64,000 nucleotides of DNA from Pteria penguin (GCA_035048485.1 CM068585.1:20386001-20450000), one strand, 5' to 3'; counted from the stretch's first letter, positions 42,801 through 50,463 are shown. Notes: a model not told the origin generated them from the letters alone. Program-made: numbers and translations.

Positions 42801-44394
42801 GTTTCCTTTTCTTTGTTGGTGTTCTTTACATTAAAGTAGATACACGAACAAATGAGAAAACAGTTACAAAAAGAAGAAAATATTAATACACTTGAAATTC
42901 AATAAAACGCATTAGGATTATAGAAATTACGAGATTTAAATTTGATCAAGGGCTGCTAAACTGTGATGAAAATCATGAGTACAGAGAAAATCTGGACTAT
43001 GTTGAACGGTTAAACTGCAACAAATGTTGGCTCGCAAAACACACTGACATTCAACTTAATGTCATCTACTCTTATAGTACTGTTTTGGAAACTGCCTTTT
43101 TAATATAGTTAACTTTATGGATTGAGAAGACATCACTCACAATATCAACATGCCATTGTACATAGATTTAAGCATATTAGACACTGTGTGCTGAATAAAG
43201 TGACCTCAGAGGTATTTAATGGTTGCATTATATGCACATGTAGAATATTGCGCTTACAGCGACTGTCTCGCGTAAAGCAATGAATAAAATCATGGATAAT
43301 CAATAAAAAGTTTGAGTATTGAACACGACTAACCAAAGAGATTAATATGGTCTGTGATCCAAACAGACATGTATACAGTCTTCTAATTATACGAAACATG
43401 CAAACCACTTTGTAAAACACAGATTGACTATATCAATACGGACGACCCTTTCACTGTAAAAGATTAAGGGTGCCATTTATCTAGAAATACAGCCCCTGTA
43501 GTGCAGCAAATTGAGGTTCGATTCCCGAAATGTGCCACAATGCTGTTAACCTCCTGCTTCAATGTCGCGATATGACTGACATGTAGTTGAAAGTAACGTA
43601 AAACACCAATCAACCGACCGACTAACTATGACAGATTATGAAGTATTAAGCTTTATACTATTTTTTTTCGGGGGAGGGGATGTTCAGGTGAAGGATTGAA
43701 ATTGAGACTTAGATTCGGAATGACATTATACTAAGATGTAAACAAAGATAATGCCCGAAACATTCCGCGGATGACCTGGGGGATAAACTCGGTGTTTGTT
43801 TAGACCGTAATGTAACACCGCCGAATTGTATTTTGACCACAAGAGCTATATGAGTCATTAAACTGACGGAATTTATTGAGGAATCTCACAAAGATTGACT
43901 CCGTTTCTTTTTTAAATTTGATATGACCGCAGTTTTAAACAATGGGCTTTCAAAATAGCGAATTCGTATAAAGTGAGGATAAATCCCGAGATTTGTCCCC
44001 CAAATAATACGGCACATATTGGACCATGTGACCAATCTAACTTTAGGAATATCTCACTTTCAGGTGTCTACATGAAAAGGAAATTATTGGAAACCTGAAT
44101 TTACCATACACCCTGAAATTTTCCACTTTTCGTTAAATATTTGCAAGTATAACTTACCCGAACCGGAAGTCCAAGATAATCTACCAATTCCTTTCGTCCG
44201 AGGATGTCTCGTTTCACTCTGGCTTTTACTTTTGCGTTTCGTCTTCTCCGTTCTAGAAGACGCATTTTGACGACAGCATTGTTGTTTTGGGTAAATACCA
44301 CTGCTTCCCGCCATAATTTTGTCTGTATGAAGGTCTGAGTATGGGCAAAGGCACGGTTCAGTAACTGTTTCGTCTCCTCGGTTGTCACAGCCAT
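11973..44394 (-). CDS. CNBD2: CNBD2-like cyclic-nucleotide-binding protein (downstream paralog, 17 coding exons)
   Basis: Exons in transcription order: 44394-44158, 41604-41395, 36340-36270, 36081-35895, 35365-35291, 33702-33611, 32560-32487, 29305-29244, 28295-28212, 24903-24839, 23164-23087, 22636-22576, 21905-21761, 20435-19753, 19214-19164, 18109-18020, 12092-11973. The total is 2385 nt, in frame (794 aa). First cNMP-binding fold: residues ~262-386, with RVIIRRG and a phosphate-binding cassette FG|EE...CARRST that keeps the Glu and Arg. The second fold is split: RYGRLMVKD...WIYVILSGEARV (~412-440), then a ~250-residue charged insert, then VETLHVGQTFGL and GDCEVLALNKKFF. Vertebrate CNBD2 (CRIS) binds cAMP and is needed for sperm development; this role is inference here. 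Introns hold five minisatellites and three SINEs. The first two exons are the least certain. Confidence 0.78.
12216..17335. repeat. 5.1-kb minisatellite, 27-bp unit, with higher-order structure
   Basis: Unit roughly CGTAATATCACCCAGTCATG plus GTGGCGT (27 bp), about 190 copies, filling the last intron (12093-18019) of the downstream CNBD2-like gene. Because 27 is divisible by 3, long repeats stay open on both strands (9-residue periods SHGGVVISP on plus, HHDWVILRR on minus). Variant units (GCTAACGGGGCG, GCTGCCGGGGCG, TTCTGGCG) recur in the same order every few hundred bases, a higher-order repeat. Parts of 13.28-15.72 kb carry frequent one-base indels absent from the flanking units. Confidence 0.97.
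18020..18109 (-). CDS. CNBD2: CNBD2-like (downstream) exon 16
   Basis: 30 codons, ISGDCEVLALNKKFFLRHCD..., the last strand and helix of a cNMP-binding fold (compare GAECILINRKYFQQYL in the upstream paralog). Acceptor ATTCCAG, donor AAG|GTAAAA. Confidence 0.8.
18389..18413. repeat. Poly-C tract
   Basis: 25 consecutive C in the intron before exon 16; a likely sequencing trouble spot. Confidence 0.97.
18600..19140. repeat. Diverged dispersed repeat ending in ACAGACAGACGGAC
   Basis: Internal imperfect duplications ('gcaaagtttgatg.aaa', 'ggtcaaagtcat') and a terminal ACAGACAGACGGACTCACAG tail. The same style of tail closes repeats near 24740, 34030 and 49840. ORFs on both strands lack family features. 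Its end lies about 25 bp from exon 15. Confidence 0.5.
19164..19214 (-). CDS. CNBD2: CNBD2-like (downstream) exon 15
   Basis: 17 codons (GLRSCLEPHERGPSVSL), phase 0 both sides, acceptor TTTCTGCAG and donor CTT|GTAAGT. It aligns with the start of the upstream paralog's GVEQVAFGRIG exon, the degenerate phosphate-binding region of fold 2. Confidence 0.7.
19753..20435 (-). CDS. CNBD2: CNBD2-like (downstream) exon 14, large charged linker
   Basis: 683 nt, 227 full codons, by far the longest exon. It is low in hydrophobic residues and rich in K, E, S and D. It ends VQVETLHVGQTF, the re-entry into the second nucleotide-binding fold, before GTAAGT. The linker inserts within fold 2 and is probably disordered. 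The equivalent stretch in the upstream paralog is shorter and spread over three exons (60529-53218). Confidence 0.82.
20806..21720. repeat. 33-bp minisatellite built on a splice donor
   Basis: About 25 units; on the minus strand each reads roughly TCTGATAGAATCTATCGTGC then AGTAAGTGCCGTG. Exon 13 of the downstream CNBD2-like gene ends TCTGATCGAGCCTACA|GTAAGTG, so units resemble the exon end plus its donor. At least ten units keep GTAAGT. 33 is divisible by 3, giving an 11-residue periodic ORF (SDRIYRAVSAV) on the minus strand, which I treat as a by-product: reading on from exon 13 hits TGA just past its donor. Confidence 0.92.
21761..21905 (-). CDS. CNBD2: CNBD2-like (downstream) exon 13
   Basis: 145 nt starting GEARVIANLEPGTIDVKARR and ending NFISDRAY plus one base, donor A|GTAAGT. 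The first residues complete the YVILSGEARV strand of the second nucleotide-binding fold. The donor abuts the 33-bp array. Confidence 0.8.
22576..22636 (-). CDS. CNBD2: CNBD2-like (downstream) exon 12
   Basis: 61 nt encoding (R)YGRLMVKDSNEVEWIYVIL plus S. This is the typical G-x-L-(x)n-Y-(V/I)-I-L strand pair of a cNMP-binding fold. Donor TCA|GTAAGT. Confidence 0.82.
23087..23164 (-). CDS. CNBD2: CNBD2-like (downstream) exon 11
   Basis: 78 nt after TCTTTTAG, reading QDVVLRHFPIEKLEENPGTW, donor AG|GTATGA. FPIEKL matches WPIEKL in the upstream paralog's exon 60916-60687. Confidence 0.8.
   Translation of the reverse strand, partial: TRRCSETFSNRETGRESRHLEYTPI
23398..23529. mobile_element. Near-perfect 52-bp-arm foldback element
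   Basis: Left arm AGGTTATTGGCTGAATACGA through GAGCGG; the right arm from 23479 is its near-perfect inverse, ending CCAATAACCT. The ~25-bp loop itself contains GGCCC/GGGCC. Flanking sequence (23660-23725) has a second inverted pair, GGGCTGATAT and ATATCAGTCC, so the element could be larger. Would form a strong hairpin in the intron between exons 10 and 11 of the downstream gene. Confidence 0.88.
23765..24500. repeat. 33/34-bp minisatellite
   Basis: About 22 copies of GTAAGATACAAGCTGCACTG plus ACTATGATAATATT. Two length variants (AAGCTGCACTGAC versus AAATGCATTGAC) alternate irregularly. Lies in the intron between exons 10 and 11. Confidence 0.96.
24541..24790. repeat. Dispersed repeat with 'ggttcaaaagttatagcc' motif
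   Basis: Shares CGGTTCAAAAGTTATAGCCA and an AACAGACAGGAC-type tail with the longer repeat at 45240-46020. Confidence 0.5.
24839..24903 (-). CDS. CNBD2: CNBD2-like (downstream) exon 10
   Basis: 65 nt after TTTTTTCACAG, reading DYMEIFDMAANSNDPKNLRI C, donor AC|GTAAGT. It matches DFVDIF at the end of fold 1 in the upstream paralog. Confidence 0.8.
25737..25895. repeat. 43-bp tandem repeat, four copies
   Basis: Unit GGTGCCCGGAAGGCGTAAGC followed by atctcctgccagaggtgaaacca. Clustered CCCGGAAGGCGTAAG cores; intronic. Confidence 0.93.
26271..26503. repeat. 58-bp tandem repeat, four copies
   Basis: Unit ATTATTTTGAGTATGGACTC followed by acggcggatatggcggacagcaggagatgtacactgta. Copies are nearly identical, so expansion is recent. 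Intronic. Confidence 0.95.
27863..28126 (-). mobile_element. tRNA-derived SINE, full length
   Basis: On the minus strand the 5' end is a tRNA-like head: GCCGGCGTGGCCTAGTGGTA (A box) and GGTTCGAGTCC (B box). A body with TCGGATGAGAC and CACGTTAAAGATCCC follows, and the 3' tail is GTGACGTAAAACAAAAATCAATC-like. It is flanked by a perfect 12-bp target-site duplication, TAGAGTAATGTA, at 27844-27855 and 28129-28140. The body and tail are of a kind widespread in molluscs. Confidence 0.93.
28212..28295 (-). CDS. CNBD2: CNBD2-like (downstream) exon 9, phosphate-binding cassette
   Basis: 28 codons EEDLVCGCARRSTVITRHEV..., continuing FG from the preceding exon: FG-E...ARRST, the cassette that holds the cyclic nucleotide phosphate and ribose. 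Glu and Arg are kept, but the usual small residue next to Arg is replaced (RRST rather than RSAT). Donor TTT|GTAAGT. Confidence 0.82.
29244..29305 (-). CDS. CNBD2: CNBD2-like (downstream) exon 8
   Basis: 62 nt after TATTCTGCAG, encoding ISKPEGKRNTDDIHSGEKFG, donor GGG|GTAAGT. It corresponds in phase (1 in, 0 out) to the upstream paralog's 89-nt exon ending KKGNSFG, but is nine codons shorter. Confidence 0.8.
30070..32045. repeat. 43-bp minisatellite, about 46 copies
   Basis: Unit CGACGCTTCAGACAGATGCT then gtcatcatactgggagaagctga. The intron lies between exons 7 and 8 of the downstream gene. 43 is not a multiple of 3, so a reading frame passes through all three phases every 129 nt; plus-strand ORFs of up to 166 residues arise because the unit lacks stops in several phases. 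No evidence that they are genes. Confidence 0.97.
32487..32560 (-). CDS. CNBD2: CNBD2-like (downstream) exon 7
   Basis: 74 nt encoding YHHNRVIIRRGLPPDGIYFV then ING M. It matches the upstream paralog exon 63164-63091 (DKRVIIRQGHMADNFYFILS) in length and in both phases. I chose donor C|GTACGT on this basis; a second GT four bases on (AC|GTAATG) would break the frame to the next exon. Confidence 0.83.
32877..33126 (-). mobile_element. tRNA-derived SINE, head damaged
   Basis: Same family as 27863-28126. Shares the body text (TCGGATGAGAC-like block, CACGTAAAAGATCCC) and the tail; part of the tRNA-like head is deleted. A perfect 13-bp target-site duplication, ACTAATTTTGTAC, lies at 32864-32876 and 33127-33139. 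Confidence 0.92.
33221..33355 (+). mobile_element. 5'-truncated tRNA-derived SINE
   Basis: Starts inside the tRNA-like head (B box GGTTCGATTCC), then GTTGGTAACCTCCTGCTTCC, ATGTCGCGATATAACTGAAA and the tail GCGACGTAAAACACCAATCA. Target-site duplication CAAATCAATGC on both sides. A different subfamily from the two SINEs beside it. Confidence 0.88.
33611..33702 (-). CDS. CNBD2: CNBD2-like (downstream) exon 6
   Basis: 92 nt encoding VVRAMKGMSKQFREYPLHIQ then KQICQWAFYD, donor AG|GTAAGA. Typical helical lead-in to a cNMP-binding fold (F-x-x-Y-P ... Q-x-x-x-C). Confidence 0.82.
33761..33802. repeat. (AAAT)n microsatellite
   Basis: Run of ATAA tetranucleotides interrupted little or not at all. Confidence 0.95.
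34448..34580. mobile_element. Foldback element, diverged arms
   Basis: Left arm TAAATAAAACACTCAATCTA through TTCGCTC; the right arm GAGCGAAGTAGGGATTTGGT through AAAACACTTTA is its diverged inverse. The centre, CTGATAAGTCGCGACCGCGA then TTATCAG, is itself palindromic. Confidence 0.7.
34881..35029. mobile_element. Small TIR element (CAGTGGCGGAT type), 149 bp
   Basis: Ends CAGTGGCGGATTTAG and CTGGATCCGCCACTG, with 5-bp target-site duplication TATAT on both sides. The interior (GGCACCAAAATGGCTGAGTA) is found inverted in the element at 50706-50882. Confidence 0.9.
35291..35365 (-). CDS. CNBD2: CNBD2-like (downstream) exon 5
   Basis: 25 codons DLFTDEIRAVMRQRPGTRSP then EQIGE, phase 0 on both sides. 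Acceptor TTTTTCAG, donor GAG|GTATGC. RPGTRSPEQI resembles the R-T-x-E motif that precedes the nucleotide-binding fold in CNBD2 proteins. Confidence 0.8.
35741..35809 (-). pseudogene. Decayed copy of exon 6 (pseudo-exon)
   Basis: Just after an acceptor-like TTTTTAG, the text GGAACATTAAAGCAAATTCC with CGTAAATGG resembles exon 6 (GGAATGTCAAAGCAATTCCG with CGAATAC), with one extra A. It has stops in the needed phase and cannot be inserted between exons 4 and 5, which join in phase 0 without it. Could be a relic of an internal exon duplication. Confidence 0.4.
35895..36081 (-). CDS. CNBD2: CNBD2-like (downstream) exon 4
   Basis: 187 nt after CCATTACAG: LLVNSVSAENWFALLDNLAA..., then FEQLVFDINEFKQQKQSK, donor AAG|GTACCG. 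LVFDINEFK matches the F-D-x-x-x-F-K motif upstream of the fold. Confidence 0.82.
36270..36340 (-). CDS. CNBD2: CNBD2-like (downstream) exon 3
   Basis: 71 nt after ATGTTTTCAG encoding PYIKFRRMARAVRMLISVCH then VCR, donor AG|GTAAAA. A basic amphipathic start, F-R-R-x-x-R-x-x-R-M, common to CNBD2-like proteins. Confidence 0.8.
38405..39060. repeat. Degenerate ~31-34-bp tandem repeat
   Basis: About 19 diverged copies around CATTCCCTGCTGGACAGTCG then gaagatgtgg. Older than the adjoining 61-bp array. Overlapping ORFs on both strands are repeat artefacts. Confidence 0.85.
39061..40165. repeat. 61-bp minisatellite, about 18 copies
   Basis: Unit TCAACAGGTGTAATCATTGT followed by ctgtatgacagtggactggtgtgaccatttctataagttag; units are almost identical and one is shortened near 39190. 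In the intron between exons 2 and 3 of the downstream gene. Confidence 0.97.
40419..40612. mobile_element. Small TIR element (GGCGGAT type)
   Basis: Ends CTGGCGGATTTAGAGG and CTAGATCCGCCTAT, with a perfect 8-bp target-site duplication GGTCTTTA at 40411-40418 and 40613-40620. Related to 34881-35029. Confidence 0.87.
41395..41604 (-). CDS. CNBD2: CNBD2-like (downstream) exon 2, acidic
   Basis: 70 codons, MSNADDTEDLSGSEDDGPKP ... DPWEWPAKQEEEGEGSDEDD..., phase 0 both sides, donor GAG|GTATAT. It starts exactly with ATG after a weak acceptor (AATCTCAAG), so it may instead be the true first coding exon of an alternative transcript. Highly acidic, probably disordered. Confidence 0.62.
43489..43622 (+). 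mobile_element. 5'-truncated tRNA-derived SINE
   Basis: B box GGTTCGATTCC, then AACCTCCTGCTTCAATGTCG and tail GTAACGTAAAACACCAATCA; same subfamily as 33221-33355, more diverged. Confidence 0.8.
44158..44394 (-). CDS. CNBD2: CNBD2-like (downstream) exon 1
   Basis: 79 codons from ATG at 44394: MAVTTEETKQLLNRAFAHTQ ... RLLERRRRNAKVKARVKRDI ..., donor CGG|GTAAGT. An acceptor-like TTGTTTCAG at 44438 implies an upstream non-coding exon; the frame stays open from there, so the start could be further 5'. The first basic block is unusual; I assign it to this gene because strand, phase and spacing fit, not by homology. Confidence 0.58.
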
Positions 44395-44437
44395 GGTTCT
44401 GTATATTATACACCGATGACCGTGCCCTTCTGAAATT

Positions 44438-45239
44438 CTGAAACAACATCAAATTGGTTAAAGTTTGCTACTGTGGAGATTCTTTTCCAATTTCAATATC
44501 GTATGCATTGATCATGGTTTGTAAACTGTATTGAACAAACTTCATGCGAATTTATCCACAGGTGCTGAAATGGCTTATTCATTTGATAAAATGAAAGTCA
44601 TGTTTTCATTCAGACTAGCTTTTGATGTGCTTTTCATACTATTAATGAATACTAATATCCACATTATGTAGTTTGTTGCATGCGTTTCGTATTTAATTAT
44701 TCACAGATGAATCAGTATAAAGATCGAATATTTCTTTATATCATCTCGTTGAAATCAAATATGTGTATCCAAATGTATGTTATATATAAAGTAAAGACCA
44801 TTGTATGGCTTGAGATGTAGATATCATGTTCATCTGTATGACACACAATTAAGAAAATATCTGGACTTAGAATAATAGAATTTTAGATTTGTAAATATTT
44901 ATACGTGTTACCAGAACAATCCCTTAATCCTACATATATATAGGGTGTGGCTTACCAACTTTTACACTGACATGGGCTCTGGTGATAAACAAGCAACCAA
45001 ATTTATCCGTTTATTGTCTTAAAGATATCTTATATCCCGAGGGCTACTACAAAGCTATCAAACGGGAGAAATTTATGGAAAACAGAATTACTTGTCACTC
45101 TGACTGTTTAATGCTAATGGTAACGAGTTGTCAAAAGAACACAGAGCTCGACGATGAAGGGTCTTTTTCATTATAATATAACTTGATTAAAAAGCTGACT
45201 TTACAAAAAGTTAATCAGCTATATAAAAAAAAGAGCTGT
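44438..45239. other. Intergenic DNA between the two CNBD2-like genes
   Basis: AT-rich; should contain the downstream gene's promoter and any 5' UTR exon. No clear promoter motif or ORF is recognised. Confidence 0.4.
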
Positions 45240-46030
45240 CTGCGTAGCAGGACTTATATCCCCGCCCCAAGTTATAGTCAACCGTGGAGGTCAAAGTCAC
45301 GGGGTGAAAAATGTCGGTGCCGACAGAGACAGAAAGGTCTTACCACGAAGAATACATATGTGCAATATGAAAGGGGGGGGGGTTATAAAAATCTGGATAA
45401 GCACACTATTTACTTTATAAAAGGCCATCCACAATTGGTTCCGGGTACACACTATTTGTTTAAAAAGTATAACCCAGGTTAAGGTTTTGGAATTTAGGTC
45501 GAAGTCCAAGATAAAAAGTTATGGTTCCAATTGACATTTCTTGTCACAAAGTATCCATGTGTGAAATTTCAAAGCCCTATCTCTTCTGGTTCAAAAGTTA
45601 TAGCTAAGTATAGTTTTTCAAAAGTGGATCAAACTCCAAGGTCAAAGTTAAAAAGTTAAAGATAATTATCCTAAATGAAAGGGTCTTCCACGAGGTATCT
45701 GTGTGCGAAATTTCAAAGCCAAACCCTCTTTGGTTCAAAAGTTATAGCCAAGGTTAAAGTTTCTGAAAAAAGGTCAAACTTTAAGTTTAATGCCACTAGG
45801 TCAAACTTTAAGGTTAATGTCACAAGGTCAAAGGTCATGGTCACAAATAAATAGGCCTTCAACAAGGTATCTATGTGTGAAGTTTCAAAGTCCTACCCTT
45901 CTTGGTTCAAAAGTTATAGCAAGGCTAAAAATTTTGAAAAGTAAAAGTAAAAATTGAAAGCTCCTTCTACAATGTTTCCATGTGTGACGTTTCAAGGCCC
46001 TATTCGTCTTGGTTCAAAAGTTATAGCCCA
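45240..46030. repeat. Dispersed repeat with internal ~150-bp diverged copies
   Basis: Recurring CTTGGTTCAAAAGTTATAGC, TCTATGTGTGAAGTTTCAAA and AAGGTCAAACTTTAAGGTTA blocks. Several internal duplicates; no intact ORF. Confidence 0.65.
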
Positions 46031-46048
46031 GTATAGTCATTATTCGGT

Positions 46049-46250
46049 CTTTTCGTTATACAGAGTTACTTCCCCTTTGGGACGGTATCTGACGTCAAAC
46101 AATTATGACGTCATCAAATTCTATGTAAACTGATCTAAAACTAAGGGAAATGATAGTCCACAAAAGACGTTTTCATAAGAATTTGATGACGTCATAGTTC
46201 TTTTACGTCAGATACCGTCCCAAATGGGAAGTAACTCTGTTTAACGAAAA
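46049..46250. mobile_element. Foldback MITE, copy 1
   Basis: Arms of about 70 bp: TTTTCGTTATACAGAGTTAC ... GGGACGGTATCTGACGTCAA on the left and their near-perfect inverse on the right, enclosing TGACGTCAT palindromes. A second copy lies at 62451-62630. Confidence 0.88.
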
Positions 46251-47418
46251 AACTCAATACAGATACATTTAATGATGTGATTAATACGAAGAAAGATCGG
46301 GGTCTTGAAGGGCTATAATATTAATTAATCAATAAAGAATAATTGTTGACAGCTAGTGCTGAGTTCACATTGTTTGTACGTTTTAAAACATTTTTGTTTA
46401 AACCGATCTGTTTAATAAAAATGTTTCACTATGAGCCAATATTTTTGTGACGAGAGTACATGTACCCCTTAAAGTCCGGTTCCCTGGGATGGAGAAGTGT
46501 ATACATGTACAAAAGAAAGGTAGTGATTTGAAGCTTTTTGCCATCGGTATACACCGCTTACTTTGTAATATTGACCTTAATTTCGTTAAGGGAATAGTTT
46601 TAGCATATTTTAGTAAAATAAAGTTAAAATTCAATACTTTTTAAATTCATATAATTTTTATTTTTCATATTCATATACGAAAGAAACTTTGCCTCTGAAA
46701 ATAAAGACATTCATTGTCTTTCTGTGTGCATATGTACAAACTGGAATGCAGTCGTTGGCCAACGCGACAAGCTGATTGCCGTGCCTTTCTAGGATTGGTT
46801 TATAAATGTAACCAATTCATCTTTAGAAGCAAAGGTAAGATAAATTGATCATATGGATATCAATTCTTGTATCAAAATGATTTGTACATGAAACTGAAGA
46901 CAGACGAACTAATTCGTAAGTGTGGAGATCTTAATATGTTTAAGGACTTTGACAAAAGCAGATTCATTCGAGAATAGAATTAGTTCTGTAATAATTTTCT
47001 GATTGTCGGACTTCGGCTATCAATTCGTCATGAAAACACAATATATCTTACCGTAAAACGAATGAATAAAACTCCTCAGACTCCCATTCCTTTCTTTCTA
47101 TATGACTTAAAAACACAGGAAATGTCAGAAATTTCGCTAACCATTCAGGTATACCTACATACAAGTAACAATGCACTTTGTGTTGAATGTTATAGAGAGT
47201 CTCTAATCTAAGATTATAGTTACCAGTAAATCTGATTATATGGGGGATTACCTTAAATTAACGCGTAGCATTTATATTGAATTATGGATACTAAATTTAA
47301 TATTAAGTGAAGTCATCAATATGTTTGTTCAACTGTGCCATCGCAGAATACGGAAATTTAAAATGCAGAGAGGTATTCAAGAATTAAAATCTTGAGAACG
47401 AAAGAAGGACTGGCTCAA

Positions 47419-47529
47419 TGACCGATCACTTCAACAGAGAATGACCGATCACCTTGAGGGAGAATGACTGATCACCTTGAGGGAGAATGGCCGATCACCT
47501 TGAGGGAGAATGGCCGATCACCATAATGG
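47419..47529. repeat. 23-bp tandem repeat, about five copies
   Basis: Unit GACCGATCACCTTGAGGGAG plus AAT. Confidence 0.9.
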
Positions 47530-48668
47530 AGAGCTCTTGATGCAATTCATGTTCTACGTCCCGAGCATACTGACACAGATAAAGTGTCGAGATGAACTGG
47601 TTACATCCGACACACCGAGTCGGTTCCTTTACTACCTTTTATATATATATCTGAACTTTGAGTATTTTGATATTTTACTGATTTAACTATTACAACTACT
47701 TTATAAAAGGTTGAAGTTATTACTAGAAGGCTAAGAAATTACATGATATTTGATAAATATCTCAAAATCTACAGATATAACTCTATCACATGACAGGACA
47801 CAATCTTATAAGAACATAAATGGAATGAAATTTCCAAGCATATCTACCAACATTTATTTACTTATTTACTTTCTGCAGAGACATATATGTCTCTGCTTTC
47901 TGTACACATTCCCAATTCTTTATTATATTCTTAGTGAGAAAATTGATTGAAAAGCAGTAAGTACAAAGTACAGTTACCCTTACTTGGCACCAAACGTGTA
48001 TTCAACCTTAAATATTATATAACTCGGGGGATTATATTATGTAATATCTACATTTCTCCACACATATGTTCTTAAACAAAACGTAATGGTAATACCATAA
48101 TCTCATGATTAATATTTTATGAAAGAACTGTTTAACTAGAGTTATCGACCCTTATTACATTACATAGTACTGAATAATACTATACCTTCATTTTACTTGT
48201 ATACACAAGTATATACTATTGAAATTTCCTAACTTGCAGTTTCGAGAAAATAAAAATGAACACGTGAATATTTTGTGAGAACACGAAATATGCTGATAAC
48301 ATTAGTGTCTAACACTGTTCATTTCCATTTTACATATTCTGAATGATAAACTCTTTGTAAAAATGAATTTGACTTTGACTTGTGACAGATGCCTTTGTAC
48401 TGTATACTGTTTTTGTTGGTGTTTTCTTAACGACAGGAAGTTTATTTCACCTATGTAGTAATACTAATGATACCCTTTTAGTGCAGGGCGTCAGATTTTG
48501 ACCTACATTGTACATAACCGGCCAACCCAACGGCGATGTTGTGAGGATTTTATAAAAGCCGACGCGGTCTCATCCGAGCAATTTTACATCTGTTTCCTTA
48601 GAAATGGTTTTCTTCACAATTATTCCTGTAAGATTCATAGCAAAGGGTATATAATTCTATATTACAAT

Positions 48669-49420
48669 ACGAAAAGAGGTGATGGTCGGAAGGCATTAGA
48701 TCGTTCTTTATTACTGTAAGGAAAAAAAAGGCGATGGTCAGAAGACATAAGATCATTCTTGTTACTGTACGAAAAGAGGCGATGATCGGAAGGCATTAGA
48801 TCATTCTTTATTACTGTACGAAAAGAGGAGATGATCGGAGGGCATTAGATCATTCTTTATTACTGTATGAAAAGAGGCGATGATCGGGAGGCATTATATC
48901 ATTCTTTATTACTGTATGAAAAGAGGCGATGATCGGGAGGCATTATATCATTCTTTATTACTGTATGAAAAGAGGCGATGATCGGGAGGCATTATATCAT
49001 TCTTTATTACTGTACGAAAAGAGGCGATGGTCGGAAGGCATGAGATCATTCTTGTTACTGTAAGAAAAGAGGCGATGATCGGTAGGCATGAGATCATTCT
49101 TTATTACTGTAGGAAAAAAAAGGGGGATGGTCAGAAGACACAAAATCATTCTTGTTACTGTGAGGAAAGAGGCGATGATCGGAAGGCATTAGATCATTCT
49201 TTATCACTGTACGAAAAGAGCCGATGATCGGATAACATGAGATCATTCTTTATTACTGTTCGGAAAGAGGCGATGATCAGAAGACATTAGATTATTCTTT
49301 ATCAATGTACGAAAAGAGGCGATTGTCGGAAGGCATGAGATCATTCTTTATTGCTGTGCCAAAAGAGGCGATGATCAGAAGGCATTAGATTATTCTTTAT
49401 CACTGTACGAAAAGAGGCGA
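48669..49420. repeat. 49-bp minisatellite, about 15 copies
   Basis: Unit ACGAAAAGAGGCGATGATCG followed by gaaggcattagatcattctttattactgt. Lies between the two CNBD2-like genes, just downstream of the upstream one. Confidence 0.96.
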
Positions 49421-49893
49421 CCTTTTGACCCCAAATCTATTCCCCCCCCCCCCCCCCCCTAGACCTATACGTAAGCTTGCATTGTATGAATTTTAAAAGA
49501 AATCAAACTGGCAACCGAAATGCAGTGATAAATATCTATTTTTAGTAACAGTGATTTTTAGAATTCCTTTTTGACCCCAAAATCAATCCCACCTTTACAT
49601 GAGCTAGCCTTATATGAAGGTTGAAAGAAATCAATCATTCCTAACTCAAGTTATCATCTGGAAACGGAAATACAATGATAAATGTGTATTTTTAGCAAGA
49701 GTGACCCTTCGAGTTTGCCTTTTGATCCCAAAATCAATCCCACATTAGACCTTTATATAAGCTAACATTGTATGGACTTTGAAGCAAATTGGTCATTTTT
49801 CACTGATGTTACTGAATGAAAACAACCGGACAAACAGACAGACGGACAACGACAAACACTATAGTTCCCTCCAGTTTCACTGGCAAGGGACTA
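49421..49893 (-). repeat. Dispersed repeat, reverse copy of the TAGTCCC family
   Basis: Two to three diverged ~150-bp blocks (CTTTTTGACCCCAAAATCAA), then a terminal segment which on the minus strand starts TTAGTCCCTTGCCAGTGAAA and continues into CTGTCTGTTTGTCCGG. It matches the head of 9829-10500. Confidence 0.65.
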
Positions 49894-49971
49894 ATAATTT
49901 TTCAAAACTATACGTGTCGCATGGGAAATGAACACACATATACACGTATCATTGAAATATCTGATAATTTT

Positions 49972-50059
49972 TTTATTTTTATTACTTTACACTGAAGTTT
50001 AAGCTGCAATAGACGACTATAAAAAACAAAAATTACCATGTATTTAAATGCATTTTATT
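49972..50059 (-). terminator. Polyadenylation signals of the upstream CNBD2-like gene
   Basis: AATAAA on the minus strand at 50054-50059, 49978-49983 and 49972-49977, between 264 and 351 nt beyond the stop. Which is used cannot be told. Confidence 0.5.
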
Positions 50060-50322
50060 CACAAGAGATAAACCTAGAAATTATATTTCCATCAGTTGAA
50101 AACATTAATAGCACTTTTTTAAACTTGTAACTAAATATCACATAATGTAAAGTGACATAGTTTTTGAAATATCACAGACAGACTGGCATTTATGCCATCA
50201 GATTTCATTTACTTTCATATAACTTATTCCAAGTCATTGTCTCTACAGCATTGTATTCTAGTGTATTTTCGGTATTGTATAAATATTGCACATATAATAA
50301 TTTTCGTCTTAATCTGCGCATG

Positions 50323-50463
50323 TCAGTAATAGGAAGTGTCGTCACTGTAAAATGACTTCCGGTTGATCATGTGATTGACTACAGTAACAGCTTTGTAGGC
50401 TTCCCAGTTGGTCTTGTCTTGTAATTTCTGCTGTAAACTCTCGTCAGTAGGAATAGGTTGTAA
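50323..50463 (-). CDS. CNBD2: CNBD2-like (upstream) terminal exon
   Basis: 46 codons plus TGA after TTCTGCAG: LQPIPTDESLQQKLQDKTNW then EAYKAVTVVNHMINRKSFYS. Homologous to the other gene's last exon. Confidence 0.83.
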   Translation of the reverse strand, partial: LQPIPTDESLQQKLQDKTNWEAYKAVTVVNHMINRKSFYSDDTSYY

